This document shows positions 8,458 through 20,863 of a stretch of DNA of 64,000 nt, in pieces. A program made the translations under genes and the position numbers. The notes beneath the pieces were generated by a model. The model saw only the letters and a list, made by a program, of their open reading frames with translations. It was not told where the DNA came from and did not search any database. Numbering within the stretch: the stretch's first letter is position 1; each line of letters begins with the position of its first letter. Origin of the DNA: Arsenophonus apicola (GTDB lineage Bacteria > Pseudomonadota > Gammaproteobacteria > Enterobacterales > Enterobacteriaceae); NCBI RefSeq assembly GCF_020268605.1, contig NZ_CP084222.1, positions 186,001-250,000 of the forward strand, read 5' to 3'.

Positions 8458-9855
8458 TTAAAACAGACGGTTTAAGCCATTTAGCGCGGCAACCCGAAAT
8501 GCTTCAGCCATAGTTGGATAATTGAAGGTAGTATTAACGAAATATTCAATAGTATTACCTTCACCTTTTTGCTCCATAATAGCCTGTCCAATATGAATAA
8601 TTTCTGCTGCACGCTCACCAAAGCAGTGAATACCTAGAATTTTTAATGTTTCGCCATGAAATAGAATTTTTAAACTGCCTACATTCATCCCTGCTATCTG
8701 TGCTCTGGCTAAGTGTTTAAATTGAGCGCGCCCGACTTCATATGGGATTTTCATGGCAGTCAATTGTTGTTCTGTTTTACCGACAGAACTAATTTCTGGA
8801 ATGGTGTAGATGCCAGTTGGAATATCCTCAATTAAATGGGTATCGCCGTGACCCGTTGTTATTGCACGGGCAGCGAGACGACCTTGATCATAAGCTGCTG
8901 AAGCTAGGCTGGGATAACCAATAACATCGCCGACCGCATAGATATTTTCATTGTGAGTACGATAGGTAGCGTCAACTTTAATCAGACCTCGATTATCAAT
9001 AGGAATAGCGATATTTTCTAAATTTAGATTATCGGTATTTCCGGTACGGCCATTGGCATATAATAGACAATCGGCTTTGACCTTTTTACCTGATTTCAGA
9101 TGGATAATTACGCCATCATCGGTTCCCTCGATTTTTTCATATTCTTCATTATGGCGAATAACAACCCCATTATTCCAAAAATGGTATGATAAAGCATCTG
9201 ACATTTCTTGATCTAGAAACGATAGAAGGTGATCACGGGTATTAATAAGATCAACTTTTACCCCTAACCCTCTAAAAATTGAAGCATATTCACAACCAAT
9301 TACCCCTGCTCCATAAATGATAACATGACGGGGTTCATGATTGAGTGTTAAAATTGAATCGCTATTGTAAATGCGTGAATGCTGAAAATCGACATCGGGG
9401 GGACAGTAAGGACGAGAGCCAGTTGCGATAATAATTTTTTCAGCATATAGCGTATCGTCGGTACCATCATTATAAAGAACTTTTACGGTATGTTCGTCAA
9501 TGAAAGAGGCTTCACCAGCAAACATATTACAACCGTTTCGTTCGTAAAATCCTTGTCGCATATGTGTTTGTTGATTGATTACAGTTTCGGCTTGTTTAAG
9601 AATGTCGGAGAAAGAAGAGCGTAAAAGTCGGGACTTATCGCTATATAATGGATTTTGATTAAATTCGATAATTCTGCTGACTGCATGCCGAAGCGCTTTA
9701 GAGGGAATGGTTCCCCAGTGGGTACAACCACCGCCAATCTTATTATAACGTTCAATGACTGCAACTTTTTTCCCTTGTTTTACCAACCCCATTGCTGCAC
9801 CTTCTCCCCCGGGGCCGGAACCAATAACGATAGTATCAAATTGAATCTGTGGCAT
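8458..9855 (-). CDS. sthA: Soluble pyridine nucleotide transhydrogenase
   Basis: A cytoplasmic flavoprotein that moves reducing equivalents between NADPH and NAD+. The frame encodes 465 residues from the ATG at 9855, matching the 466 of E. coli. It shows an FAD-binding VIGSGPGGEG motif near the start, the GGGCTHWGTIPSK segment, a second dinucleotide fold IYGAGVIGCEYA, and the conserved C-terminal dimerisation domain. A longer reading from a TTG at 9885 is less likely because it adds an N-terminus that the family lacks. It is divergent from fabR. Confidence 0.97.
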   Translation of the reverse strand: MPQIQFDTIVIGSGPGGEGAAMGLVKQGKKVAVIERYNKIGGGCTHWGTIPSKALRHAVSRIIEFNQNPLYSDKSRLLRSSFSDILKQAETVINQQTHMRQGFYERNGCNMFAGEASFIDEHTVKVLYNDGTDDTLYAEKIIIATGSRPYCPPDVDFQHSRIYNSDSILTLNHEPRHVIIYGAGVIGCEYASIFRGLGVKVDLINTRDHLLSFLDQEMSDALSYHFWNNGVVIRHNEEYEKIEGTDDGVIIHLKSGKKVKADCLLYANGRTGNTDNLNLENIAIPIDNRGLIKVDATYRTHNENIYAVGDVIGYPSLASAAYDQGRLAARAITTGHGDTHLIEDIPTGIYTIPEISSVGKTEQQLTAMKIPYEVGRAQFKHLARAQIAGMNVGSLKILFHGETLKILGIHCFGERAAEIIHIGQAIMEQKGEGNTIEYFVNTTFNYPTMAEAFRVAALNGLNRLF

Positions 9856-10067
9856 TCGGTATAACCTATTATTATGTAAATACAAATAAACAACTCACTT
9901 TAACATTATCTTCTTTAATCAAGCTTAAATATAAGATTTAGGCTCTACATTTTAATAAACAAACAGAAATTCCTTATATACTAGTTAAACTTAAGGACAC
10001 TGCAAATCCGTTAAATTTTGGTATAGTGGTCTAGTTGCATTATTATCGAAGAGGTATATTAATTACT

Positions 10068-10709
10068 GTGAGTAATATTACAGGCATTAGAGCAAAGCAG
10101 AAAGAAAAAACGCGTCGTTCTCTGGTAGAAGCGGCTTTTAGTCAATTGAGTGCTGAGCGTAGCTTTACTAGTCTCAGCTTACGTGAAGTTGCTCGAGAAG
10201 CGGGTATTGCACCGACTTCTTTTTATCGACATTTTCGTGATGTTGATGAATTAGGATTGACTATGGTTGATGAAAGCGGGCTTATGCTCCGTCAATTAAT
10301 GCGTCAAGCTCGACAGCGTATTGCAAAAGGTGGCAGTGTCATTCGAACATCTGTTGCTACTTTTATGGAATTTATTGGTAATAATCCGAATGCCTTTCGG
10401 TTATTGCTGCGTGAACGTTCCGGCACATCGGCTGAGTTTCGTGCTGCCGTTGCCAGAGAAATTCAGCATTTTATTGCTGAATTGGCCGATTACCTGCAAC
10501 AGGAAAGTAATATGCCTCGGTATTTTACTGAAATACAAGCAGAAGCCATGGTGACTATTGTATTTAGTGCGGGGGCAGAAGCATTAGATATTGATCAGGA
10601 AAAAAGGCAACTTTTGGAAGAGCGATTAGTATTACAACTTAGAATGATCGCTAGGGGAGCCTATTATTGGTATCGTCGTGAACAGGAAAAACATAATATC
10701 AAATTATAA
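10068..10709 (+). CDS. fabR: TetR-family repressor of unsaturated fatty acid synthesis
   Basis: Represses fabA and fabB in response to the unsaturated/saturated acyl balance. The N-terminal TetR helix-turn-helix reads LREVAREAGIAPTSFYRHF and the rest matches E. coli FabR to near its C-terminus. The start is uncertain: GTG at 10068 gives 213 residues and lies 13 nt after AGAGG, while a TTG at 10035 would add 11 residues. The partner gene yijD, which follows fabR in E. coli, is missing; the next gene is trmA on the opposite strand. Confidence 0.95.
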   Translation: MSNITGIRAKQKEKTRRSLVEAAFSQLSAERSFTSLSLREVAREAGIAPTSFYRHFRDVDELGLTMVDESGLMLRQLMRQARQRIAKGGSVIRTSVATFMEFIGNNPNAFRLLLRERSGTSAEFRAAVAREIQHFIAELADYLQQESNMPRYFTEIQAEAMVTIVFSAGAEALDIDQEKRQLLEERLVLQLRMIARGAYYWYRREQEKHNIKL

Positions 10710-10892
10710 ATAATTTTTTGCAGTAAACTCCAAATTGCAACTATTTATTATTAATATCTCCTATATTAGCTTTTTAAATGACTTTTAATAATATTAGTGT
10801 TAGAGAAATATTATCAATATTATTTAATATTTATTCTTACAGTAAAATAATATTATCCATCGTTAATGAGTCACTTTACCGTTATGACTTAT

Positions 10893-10920
10893 AAAACGCC
10901 ATATTTTTAATGGCGTTTTT
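10893..10920. terminator. Bidirectional terminator between fabR and trmA
   Basis: A 10-bp perfect stem AAAACGCCAT/ATGGCGTTTT with a 7-nt loop, with A and T tracts on both sides. It lies 180 nt after fabR and just beyond the 3' end of trmA. It can stop transcription in both directions. Confidence 0.85.
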
Positions 10921-10927
10921 ATTTCAT

Positions 10928-12031
10928 TTAATTGTCTGTATTCTCAAGTAAAACACCACACTCAATATGGTGGGTATAAGGGAATTGATCGAATAATGCT
11001 ACTCGATGAATTTTATGGGTTTTATTAAGTATATTTAGATTGTGACAAAGTGTATTAGGATTACAGGATATATAAAGAATACGTGGATATTTTTGTACTA
11101 ATTCAAGCGTTTTTTCATCTAAACCACAGCGAGGTGGATCAATTAAAATAGTTTCACATTTATAACTCGTTAAATCAATATCTCCAAGGCGTTTAAACTG
11201 ACGTTCACCTTGTATTGCTTGGGTGAAATCTTCTGCCGACATTCGGATAATTTTTACATTATTAATTTTATTAGCTTCAATATTATATTGAGCGGCAGCT
11301 ACTGATGGTTTTGCGATCTCGGTTGCCAGTACACGATTAAAATTTTGCGCTAGTGCGATAGAAAAATTACCGTTTCCACAATAAAGCTCAAGTAAATCTC
11401 CTCTTGCGTTTTTAGTACAATCAATTGCCCATTCTAACATTTTGATATTTATTCCGGCATTGGGTTGGGTAAAACTATTTTCAATTTGCCGATAGATAAT
11501 TGATTTACCTGCAATAGGTAATACCTCATCAATATGATCCTGTTCTAATATAATTTTTGTTTTTGCTGCACGTCCAATAAGCTGTATATCAAAACCTTGA
11601 CTAATTAAAGCAATACGTAACTGTTTAGCTTGCTCAATCCATTCCTCATTCAATTTTTTGTGGTAAATTAATGAAACAATGATCTTATTACTTAATGTTG
11701 ATAAATAATCTACTTGGAAGAGTTTATAACGTAAAAGTGGTTTAGCTTTAATTAATGGAATTAAAGCAACCATCATTTGATTAATTAATTTACAAGCGAC
11801 AGGTAATTGATCAATTCTTATACGTTGTTTAGTCGTTTGATCAAACATTATATGAAATAAATCTTGTCCTTCATGCCAAAGACGAAATTCAGCGCGCATT
11901 CTATAGTGGGAAAAATCAGAACGAAAAATTTCTGGTTTAGGTGCATTAAAAGGCAGCATAATACTGTTTAAATATTTGATTTTTTCAGTTAACTGCGAGT
12001 TGTATTGGGTAATTGACAAATTATTTAGCAT
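10928..12031 (-). CDS. trmA: tRNA (uracil-5-)-methyltransferase
   Basis: Uses SAM to make ribothymidine at position 54 in the T-loop of tRNAs; in E. coli it also acts on tmRNA. It is 367 residues (E. coli 366). The SAM-binding motif ELYCGNGNFS, the DPPRCGLD motif, the nucleophile C323 in YISCNP and the base E357 in HHIEC are all visible. It ends beside a bidirectional terminator shared with fabR. In E. coli it is divergent from btuB; here its upstream neighbour is murI. Confidence 0.97.
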   Translation of the reverse strand: MLNNLSITQYNSQLTEKIKYLNSIMLPFNAPKPEIFRSDFSHYRMRAEFRLWHEGQDLFHIMFDQTTKQRIRIDQLPVACKLINQMMVALIPLIKAKPLLRYKLFQVDYLSTLSNKIIVSLIYHKKLNEEWIEQAKQLRIALISQGFDIQLIGRAAKTKIILEQDHIDEVLPIAGKSIIYRQIENSFTQPNAGINIKMLEWAIDCTKNARGDLLELYCGNGNFSIALAQNFNRVLATEIAKPSVAAAQYNIEANKINNVKIIRMSAEDFTQAIQGERQFKRLGDIDLTSYKCETILIDPPRCGLDEKTLELVQKYPRILYISCNPNTLCHNLNILNKTHKIHRVALFDQFPYTHHIECGVLLENTDN

Positions 12032-12370
12032 GTATTCAGATTCATATTGATAAAAAATTTTCTATCGTAAGATTGTAGGGAAAGAGAAATAGATGTCTAG
12101 CTTTGCTGCACGATTTATGGTTTGTAATTAAAATAGTTTTTCTAAAGCTTACTTTTCAATATTGCTACTAAGAGCCGTAAAATTTTAGGCCATCGATATT
12201 GGACAGTAATGCAAAAATAAAAATAAGTTATAATATTGTCTTAAAACAAGGGGACAGTTATTACAGCTGTACATGGATTTATTCAATCTAGTATTACTGT
12301 ATAATTATTCACGACTATTTTTACTAACAATTCTCTTATCGGTATATTGTTCATTATTGTGATGAAATGA
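12032..12370. other. Interval between trmA and murI lacking btuB
   Basis: A 339-nt AT-rich interval between divergent trmA and murI. In E. coli the B12 receptor gene btuB and its riboswitch occupy this place. I see neither a btuB fragment nor a cobalamin riboswitch core here. Promoters for both flanking genes must lie within it, but none is clear enough to place. Confidence 0.65.
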
Positions 12371-13210
12371 ATGAAAAATGAAATAAAAAAAGTAACCTCT
12401 GCTCAATTGAAAACAGCTCGACCAACTATTCTAATTTTTGATTCTGGGGTTGGTGGGTTATCTGTTTACCGTGAAGTTAGACAGTTATTGCCAGATCTAC
12501 ACTATATTTATGCTTTTGATAATGATGCTTTTCCCTATGGAGAAAAGAGCGCCGAATTTATTATTGAACGTATTATCCGCTTCATCGATCAAATTCAACA
12601 AAAACACGCATTGGCAATAGCAATTATTGCTTGTAATACGGCAAGTACGGTCAGTCTGCCTGCTTTAAGAGCGCATTTTCAATTTCCAATTATAGGTGTT
12701 GTTCCCGCCATAAAACCCGCAACTAAATTAACACGTAATGGTATTATTGGATTATTAGCAACCAAGGCAACTGTTAGTGGAAACTATACTAGAGAGCTAA
12801 TCGACCGATTTGCTATTGATTGTAAAGTTGAGATGATTGCTTCATCAGAATTAGTCGAATTAGCAGAAAAAAAACTTCATGGTCATATAATCTCAAAAGA
12901 AACGCTAGTACGTATTGTAAAACCGTGGTTAAAAATGAAAGAACCCCCTGACACTATTGTACTCGGTTGTACACATTTCCCTTTATTAACAGAAGAACTT
13001 AAAGAAGTGTTGTTTGATGGAACCCGACTTATTGATTCTGGCGCAGCAATTGCTAGACGAGCAGTTTGGTTAATCAATAATCATCAAAATTTGATTTTGA
13101 CTAAAAATAAAAATATCGCTTATTGCACTAAAAAGGATGTTGAAGCTGAAAAACTTATCCCTGTACTGATGAATGAAGGTTTCAATCAATTAGAAAAAAT
13201 TTCTATTTAA
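12371..13210 (+). CDS. murI: Glutamate racemase
   Basis: Makes D-glutamate for peptidoglycan from L-glutamate; a cytoplasmic, cofactor-independent racemase. The 279 residues carry the two catalytic cysteines C88 (ACNTAS) and C200 (GCTHF) and the N-terminal FDSGVGGLSV motif with D24. E. coli MurI is 285 residues with a similar N-terminal extension. The ribosome site is weak. It lies directly upstream of the rRNA operon, as murI precedes rrnB in E. coli. Confidence 0.97.
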   Translation: MKNEIKKVTSAQLKTARPTILIFDSGVGGLSVYREVRQLLPDLHYIYAFDNDAFPYGEKSAEFIIERIIRFIDQIQQKHALAIAIIACNTASTVSLPALRAHFQFPIIGVVPAIKPATKLTRNGIIGLLATKATVSGNYTRELIDRFAIDCKVEMIASSELVELAEKKLHGHIISKETLVRIVKPWLKMKEPPDTIVLGCTHFPLLTEELKEVLFDGTRLIDSGAAIARRAVWLINNHQNLILTKNKNIAYCTKKDVEAEKLIPVLMNEGFNQLEKISI

Positions 13211-13260
13211 GTCGATTTGTCGAAATATAAATCAATTAGACAATTTTTTTTAAATAACGG

Positions 13261-13288
13261 TTGCCAGCGGCGTAAAACCGCCTATAAT
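13261..13288 (+). promoter_or_regulatory. rRNA operon promoter P1
   Basis: The -35 element TTGCCA (13261-13266) and a perfect -10 TATAAT (13283-13288) are 16 bp apart. They are followed by a GC-rich discriminator GCGCTCCC, the hallmark of stringently controlled rRNA promoters. AT-rich DNA upstream could act as an UP element. Confidence 0.85.
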
Positions 13289-13358
13289 GCGCTCCCACTG
13301 GCCAAGAATAAATAATTAAATTCTTAGTCAGTAATTAAAAAGAAAGTAGAATAACTAC

Positions 13359-13386
13359 TTGACTTTACAGGTGAAAAGCGTAATAT
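13359..13386 (+). promoter_or_regulatory. rRNA operon promoter P2
   Basis: The -35 element TTGACT (13359-13364) and -10 TAATAT (13381-13386) are 16 bp apart. P2 lies about 100 nt downstream of P1, the usual tandem arrangement in enterobacterial rRNA operons. Confidence 0.8.
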
Positions 13387-13411
13387 ACGCCACCTCGCGA
13401 CCTGGGTCGCA

Positions 13412-13423
13412 CGCTCTTTAACA
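13412..13423 (+). promoter_or_regulatory. rRNA leader boxA antitermination site
   Basis: CGCTCTTTAACA is one base from the consensus boxA TGCTCTTTAACA bound by NusB-S10. It lies 25 nt downstream of the P2 -10 element. It marks the leader of the operon and serves Nus-dependent antitermination. Confidence 0.8.
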
Positions 13424-13632
13424 ATTAATCAGACAATCTGTGTGGGCACTCGCAAGACATCATCAAAAACTATTTGAAGATTAAGTCTTGAAGAGTGACA
13501 AAACAGTTAATTCATATATGAACTAATAAGCAGTAACGTGATTTTGGGCCACAGCGAAGGCGTTAAAACGTCGACAAAGTGGCAAAAAGAAGCGTTACGG
13601 CCAGTAAAACATTCTTTGAGCATCAAACTTTT

Positions 13633-15171
<1,539 letters not shown>

Positions 15172-15258
15172 CCGAGATAGATGGAATGTGAGTGTTCACA
15201 CAGATTGTCTGATGAAGATGAGAGTAAAGCCAATCTAAGATTGACTGAAGACCTTGTA

Positions 15259-15334
15259 GTCCCCTTCGTCTAGAGGCCTAGGACATCGCCCTTTCACGGC
15301 GGTAACAGGGGTTCGAATCCCCTAGGGGACGCCA
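15259..15334 (+). tRNA. gltT: tRNA-Glu (anticodon TTC)
   Basis: A 76-nt cloverleaf from GTCCCCTTCG to the encoded CCA, with anticodon TTC and T-loop GTTCGAATC. It lies in the 16S-23S spacer, where E. coli rrnB, rrnC, rrnE and rrnG also have tRNA-Glu. The gene symbol is by position only, because several E. coli copies carry different names. Confidence 0.97.
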
Positions 15335-15431
15335 CTTCGGTGATTAGAAAGGCCGCGCATGAACCGATGTGTGAAGCCGGTGCTTTACTTGATAATGATT
15401 AAGCCAATTCAACGAGTTGGTTTAACAATTA

Positions 15432-15443
15432 TGCTCTTTAACA
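15432..15443 (+). promoter_or_regulatory. Spacer boxA antitermination site
   Basis: A perfect boxA TGCTCTTTAACA between tRNA-Glu and 23S rRNA. E. coli rRNA operons repeat boxA at this place to keep antitermination complexes loaded through the 23S gene. Confidence 0.85.
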
Positions 15444-15557
15444 ATCTGGAACAAGCTAAAAATTGAAACACACATTATTGAGAAAATAATGTGGAGAACT
15501 CTCAATACTCCAACGTGAAGTGTCATCACAGTCAGGAAGGCAGGCGTTATGAGCGAG

Positions 15558-15646
15558 CAGTCAGGAATTCGAGGCGGCCAGCGCGCAGCAAGCGCAGCGT
15601 ACAAAAGTACGTGAGCATTGCGAGCACTACCAACAAAGAATTACTG
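15558..15646 (+). repeat. Long GC-rich spacer stem-loop (rsl-like)
   Basis: An imperfect hairpin of about 90 nt in the tRNA-Glu/23S spacer. The outer arms are CAGT..GAATTC and GAATTACTG; the apex is CGTAC-AAAA-GTACG. Its GC content is much higher than the genome average. It resembles the 'ribosomal spacer loop' insertions known in enterobacterial spacers and has the same architecture as the hairpin inside the 23S intervening sequence. Confidence 0.6.
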
Positions 15647-15704
15647 TACGCGCAGCCATAACCTATCAGAATGATAGTGAAATAAAGACATCTTCGGGTT
15701 GTGA

Positions 15705-18774
<3,070 letters not shown>

Positions 18775-18946
18775 GACAACACCGAAGGTGTTTTGAGAAG
18801 AGATTTTAGCTTGTTCAGAGATTGGTGCCTGTAAGCGGTTACGGCGCTAGAAGTCAACGGGCGAGATGGCCTGCGCATAGCGAGAGGCAGCCGAGATGAG
18901 CGCCCGAGGCAGTAGCGTAACGAAACAGGATAGCGAAAAAAGAATT
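18775..18946 (+). other. 23S-5S spacer with hairpin insert
   Basis: A spacer of 172 nt, longer than the roughly 90 nt of E. coli as I recall it. It contains a nested hairpin: GGGCG (18859-18863) with CGCCC (18901-18905), GCCT/AGGC inside it, and a CGC-ATA-GCG tip. The GC-rich insert is of the same kind as those in the 16S-23S spacer and the 23S IVS. Confidence 0.6.
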
Positions 18947-19066
18947 TGTCTGGCGGTAATAGCGCGGTGGTGCCACCTGATCCCATGCCGAACTCAGAAG
19001 TGAAATGCCGTAGCGCCGATGGTAGTGTGGGGTCTCCCCATGTGAGAGTAGGGAGCTGCCAGACGT
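18947..19066 (+). rRNA. rrf: 5S ribosomal RNA
   Basis: 120 nt from TGTCTGGCGG to CTGCCAGACGT, with the terminal helix formed by the two ends. The interior CCATGCCGAACTCAGAAGTG is the conserved loop of enterobacterial 5S. It is the last rRNA gene of the operon and is followed by two tRNA genes. Confidence 0.97.
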
Positions 19067-19111
19067 TAATTTAATGCTAATGGCTGAGGCCATTAGTGAA
19101 ATAAATCGGGT

Positions 19112-19188
19112 GGTGCGGTAGTTCAGTTGGTTAGAATACCGGCCTGTCACGCCGGGGGTCGCGGGTTCGAGCCCCGTCCGCACCGCCA
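19112..19188 (+). tRNA. aspT: tRNA-Asp (anticodon GTC)
   Basis: A 77-nt cloverleaf GGTGCGG...CCGCACC with encoded GCCA and anticodon GTC in CCTGTCACG. It lies downstream of 5S. In E. coli the pair aspT-trpT follows rrnC, which identifies this flank as rrnC-like. Confidence 0.97.
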
Positions 19189-19195
19189 CCTATTT

Positions 19196-19271
19196 AGGGG
19201 CGTAGTTCAATTGGTAGAGCACCGGTCTCCAAAACCGGGTGTTGGGAGTTCGAGTCTCTCCGCCCCTGCCA
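19196..19271 (+). tRNA. trpT: tRNA-Trp (anticodon CCA)
   Basis: A 76-nt gene that appears identical to E. coli trpT, from AGGGGCGTAG to GCCA, with anticodon CCA in CTCCAAAA. It follows tRNA-Asp by 7 nt and is the last gene of the rRNA transcript. Confidence 0.97.
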
Positions 19272-19308
19272 TTTATAGCTTTATAAATAATGTTATTAAA
19301 TATCAAAA

Positions 19309-19336
19309 AACCCAGTTTTATTGACTGGGTATTTTT
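19309..19336 (+). terminator. Terminator of the rRNA operon
   Basis: The stem AACCCAGT/ACTGGGT with a TTTATTG loop is followed by ATTTTT. It lies 37 nt after tRNA-Trp and ends the operon before the convergent hdfR gene. Confidence 0.85.
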
Positions 19337-19542
19337 CTATGGATCCCTCAAAACTATGTTTCTATTTTTAATATTCTAATTTTTATTTATTAAATTGATG
19401 GATCTTTAGTCTATCATCTTATTTTTCATAGATATTAGAGACAAAAACATTACGATCGTTTTTTGTACTTTTTGGCCATAATAAATATTTTTTATTAATA
19501 ATTGGTTATATGGCTAAAAGTTTATATTTTACTTATTCATAA

Positions 19543-20373
19543 TTAATTATTCTTAATAGGTATTTTTACTAATTTATCAATCAATGTTTCGTGTCCATTA
19601 TTTTGTAACCAAATAGCATAAATTGGTTTGCTATAGACAACGGGCAATAGGGTTTCTAATTCAAGGTATTGATTAAGCCAATGAATGGGTAAAACAGCGG
19701 CGGATTTTGTTGGATATAATAGCTCCCGGGCAAGATTAGCCGATGTTGTTAGTAGTGTAGGCGAATTTTCAAGTAAAGATGAATTTTCAGTAATATTGAA
19801 ATCAGCATTCCAGTCAAGTTTGATAAGATTGAATTTCGATAGCGTTAAATTTTTTTTATTTGTTATCAGTTGTAATTTTATTTCACCAATGATAGCGCTT
19901 TCAAACTCATCCATTTTTGGTGGTTCGGTTGCAATAAGTAAATCAAGTTCACGTGAATGAAGCTGTTTTACTAAAGATTGTCGCGTTGATATTCTGCATT
20001 CAAGATGAAGCTCTTTATGTTTTTGATAGATAAGTTGTATCCAATTTGTTAAGCATCCTTCCCATAGTAATATTGTTGAGCCTATTGAAAATTCTGTGTG
20101 TAATGATTGTTGAGAAATTTCTTTTTTAGCTTGTAGCCAGGTATTTATTAACGATTTTGCGTAGGGAATCAAGCGTTCGCCTGCCGCAGTTAAACGAATG
20201 TTATTGCGATGCCGGGCAAATAAAATAGTCCCTAATTGAGTTTCTAATTGACGTATTCGAAAACTGACAGCTGATTGTGTTAGGTATAACGATTCGGCTG
20301 CTCGACCAAAATGTCGAGTTTTACTAACTTCTAAAAAAGTTTTTAATAATTCAGTATCCACAACAATCTCCAA
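19543..20373 (-). CDS. hdfR: LysR-type regulator HdfR
   Basis: In E. coli HdfR represses the flagellar master operon flhDC and is itself regulated by H-NS. The 276 residues (E. coli 279) start with a LysR helix-turn-helix: TFLEVSKTRHFGRAAESLYLTQSAVS within the first 40 residues, then FRIRQLETQLGTILF. The C-terminal effector domain is less conserved and unusually AT-rich at DNA level. Position next to trpT and divergent from maoP matches E. coli and supports the name. Whether it controls motility here cannot be seen. Confidence 0.9.
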   Translation of the reverse strand: MEIVVDTELLKTFLEVSKTRHFGRAAESLYLTQSAVSFRIRQLETQLGTILFARHRNNIRLTAAGERLIPYAKSLINTWLQAKKEISQQSLHTEFSIGSTILLWEGCLTNWIQLIYQKHKELHLECRISTRQSLVKQLHSRELDLLIATEPPKMDEFESAIIGEIKLQLITNKKNLTLSKFNLIKLDWNADFNITENSSLLENSPTLLTTSANLARELLYPTKSAAVLPIHWLNQYLELETLLPVVYSKPIYAIWLQNNGHETLIDKLVKIPIKNN

Positions 20374-20405
20374 AATTTTTAATCTTAACGATTTAAATGT
20401 TTTGT

Positions 20406-20433
20406 TTTACAGAATGCAATAGCTAACTAATAC
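20406..20433 (+). promoter_or_regulatory. Candidate maoP promoter / maoS region
   Basis: TTTACA (20406-20411) and TAATAC (20428-20433) are 16 bp apart in the hdfR-maoP divergent interval. They are followed by a short GC-rich patch near 20433-20443 that stands out from its AT-rich surroundings. In E. coli the cis site maoS, which acts with MaoP on Ori macrodomain organisation, lies upstream of maoP. I cannot align maoS precisely, so the placement is tentative. Confidence 0.4.
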
Positions 20434-20479
20434 TCCGCGCCATAATGAGTGTGACATTAGAGAGGTAGGAGTGTGTTAG

Positions 20480-20818
20480 ATGGCAGAAAGCTTTATCACG
20501 ACTAATCGTTTTTTTGATAATAAAAATTATCCTCGAGGTTTTTCTCGTCATGGTGATTTCACCATTAAAGAAGCTCAGTTGTTAGAACGTTGCGGTCAAG
20601 CTTTCAATGAACTTGATTTAGGTAAGCGTCAACCACAGACAGAAGAAGAAAAACTTTTTGTAGCTATGTGTCGCGGTGAACGCGAACCTGTGACACTAGA
20701 AGAAAAAGTATGGTCTAAGTATATGACTCGTATTAGCCGACCTAAGCGTTTTCATACCTTATCTGGAGGTAAACCACAACTAGATCCCTCAGAAGACTAT
20801 ACCGATACTGAAGATTAA
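20480..20818 (+). CDS. maoP: Macrodomain Ori organisation protein MaoP
   Basis: In E. coli MaoP (formerly YifE) works with the cis-acting site maoS to restrict DNA mobility in the Ori macrodomain. The 112 residues match E. coli over the whole length, beginning MAESFITTNR and including GFSRHGDFTIKEAQLLE and PKRFHTLSGGKPQ. The family is one of those that co-occur with Dam methylation. It is divergent from hdfR and convergent with comM, and a bidirectional terminator follows it. Confidence 0.96.
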   Translation: MAESFITTNRFFDNKNYPRGFSRHGDFTIKEAQLLERCGQAFNELDLGKRQPQTEEEKLFVAMCRGEREPVTLEEKVWSKYMTRISRPKRFHTLSGGKPQLDPSEDYTDTED

Positions 20819-20833
20819 TATCATCATAGATCT

Positions 20834-20863
20834 AAAAAAAGGGGTTTTAGCACCCCTTTATTA
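20834..20863. terminator. Bidirectional terminator between maoP and comM
   Basis: The stem AAAGGGGT/ACCCCTTT with a 6-nt loop is flanked by an A tract on one side and a short T tract on the other. It ends both convergent genes. Confidence 0.8.

Noticed and set aside
12100..12370. Cobalamin riboswitch upstream of murI
   Set aside because: A GGCCATCG fragment was considered, but no B12-box or multi-helix core is present and btuB itself is missing.
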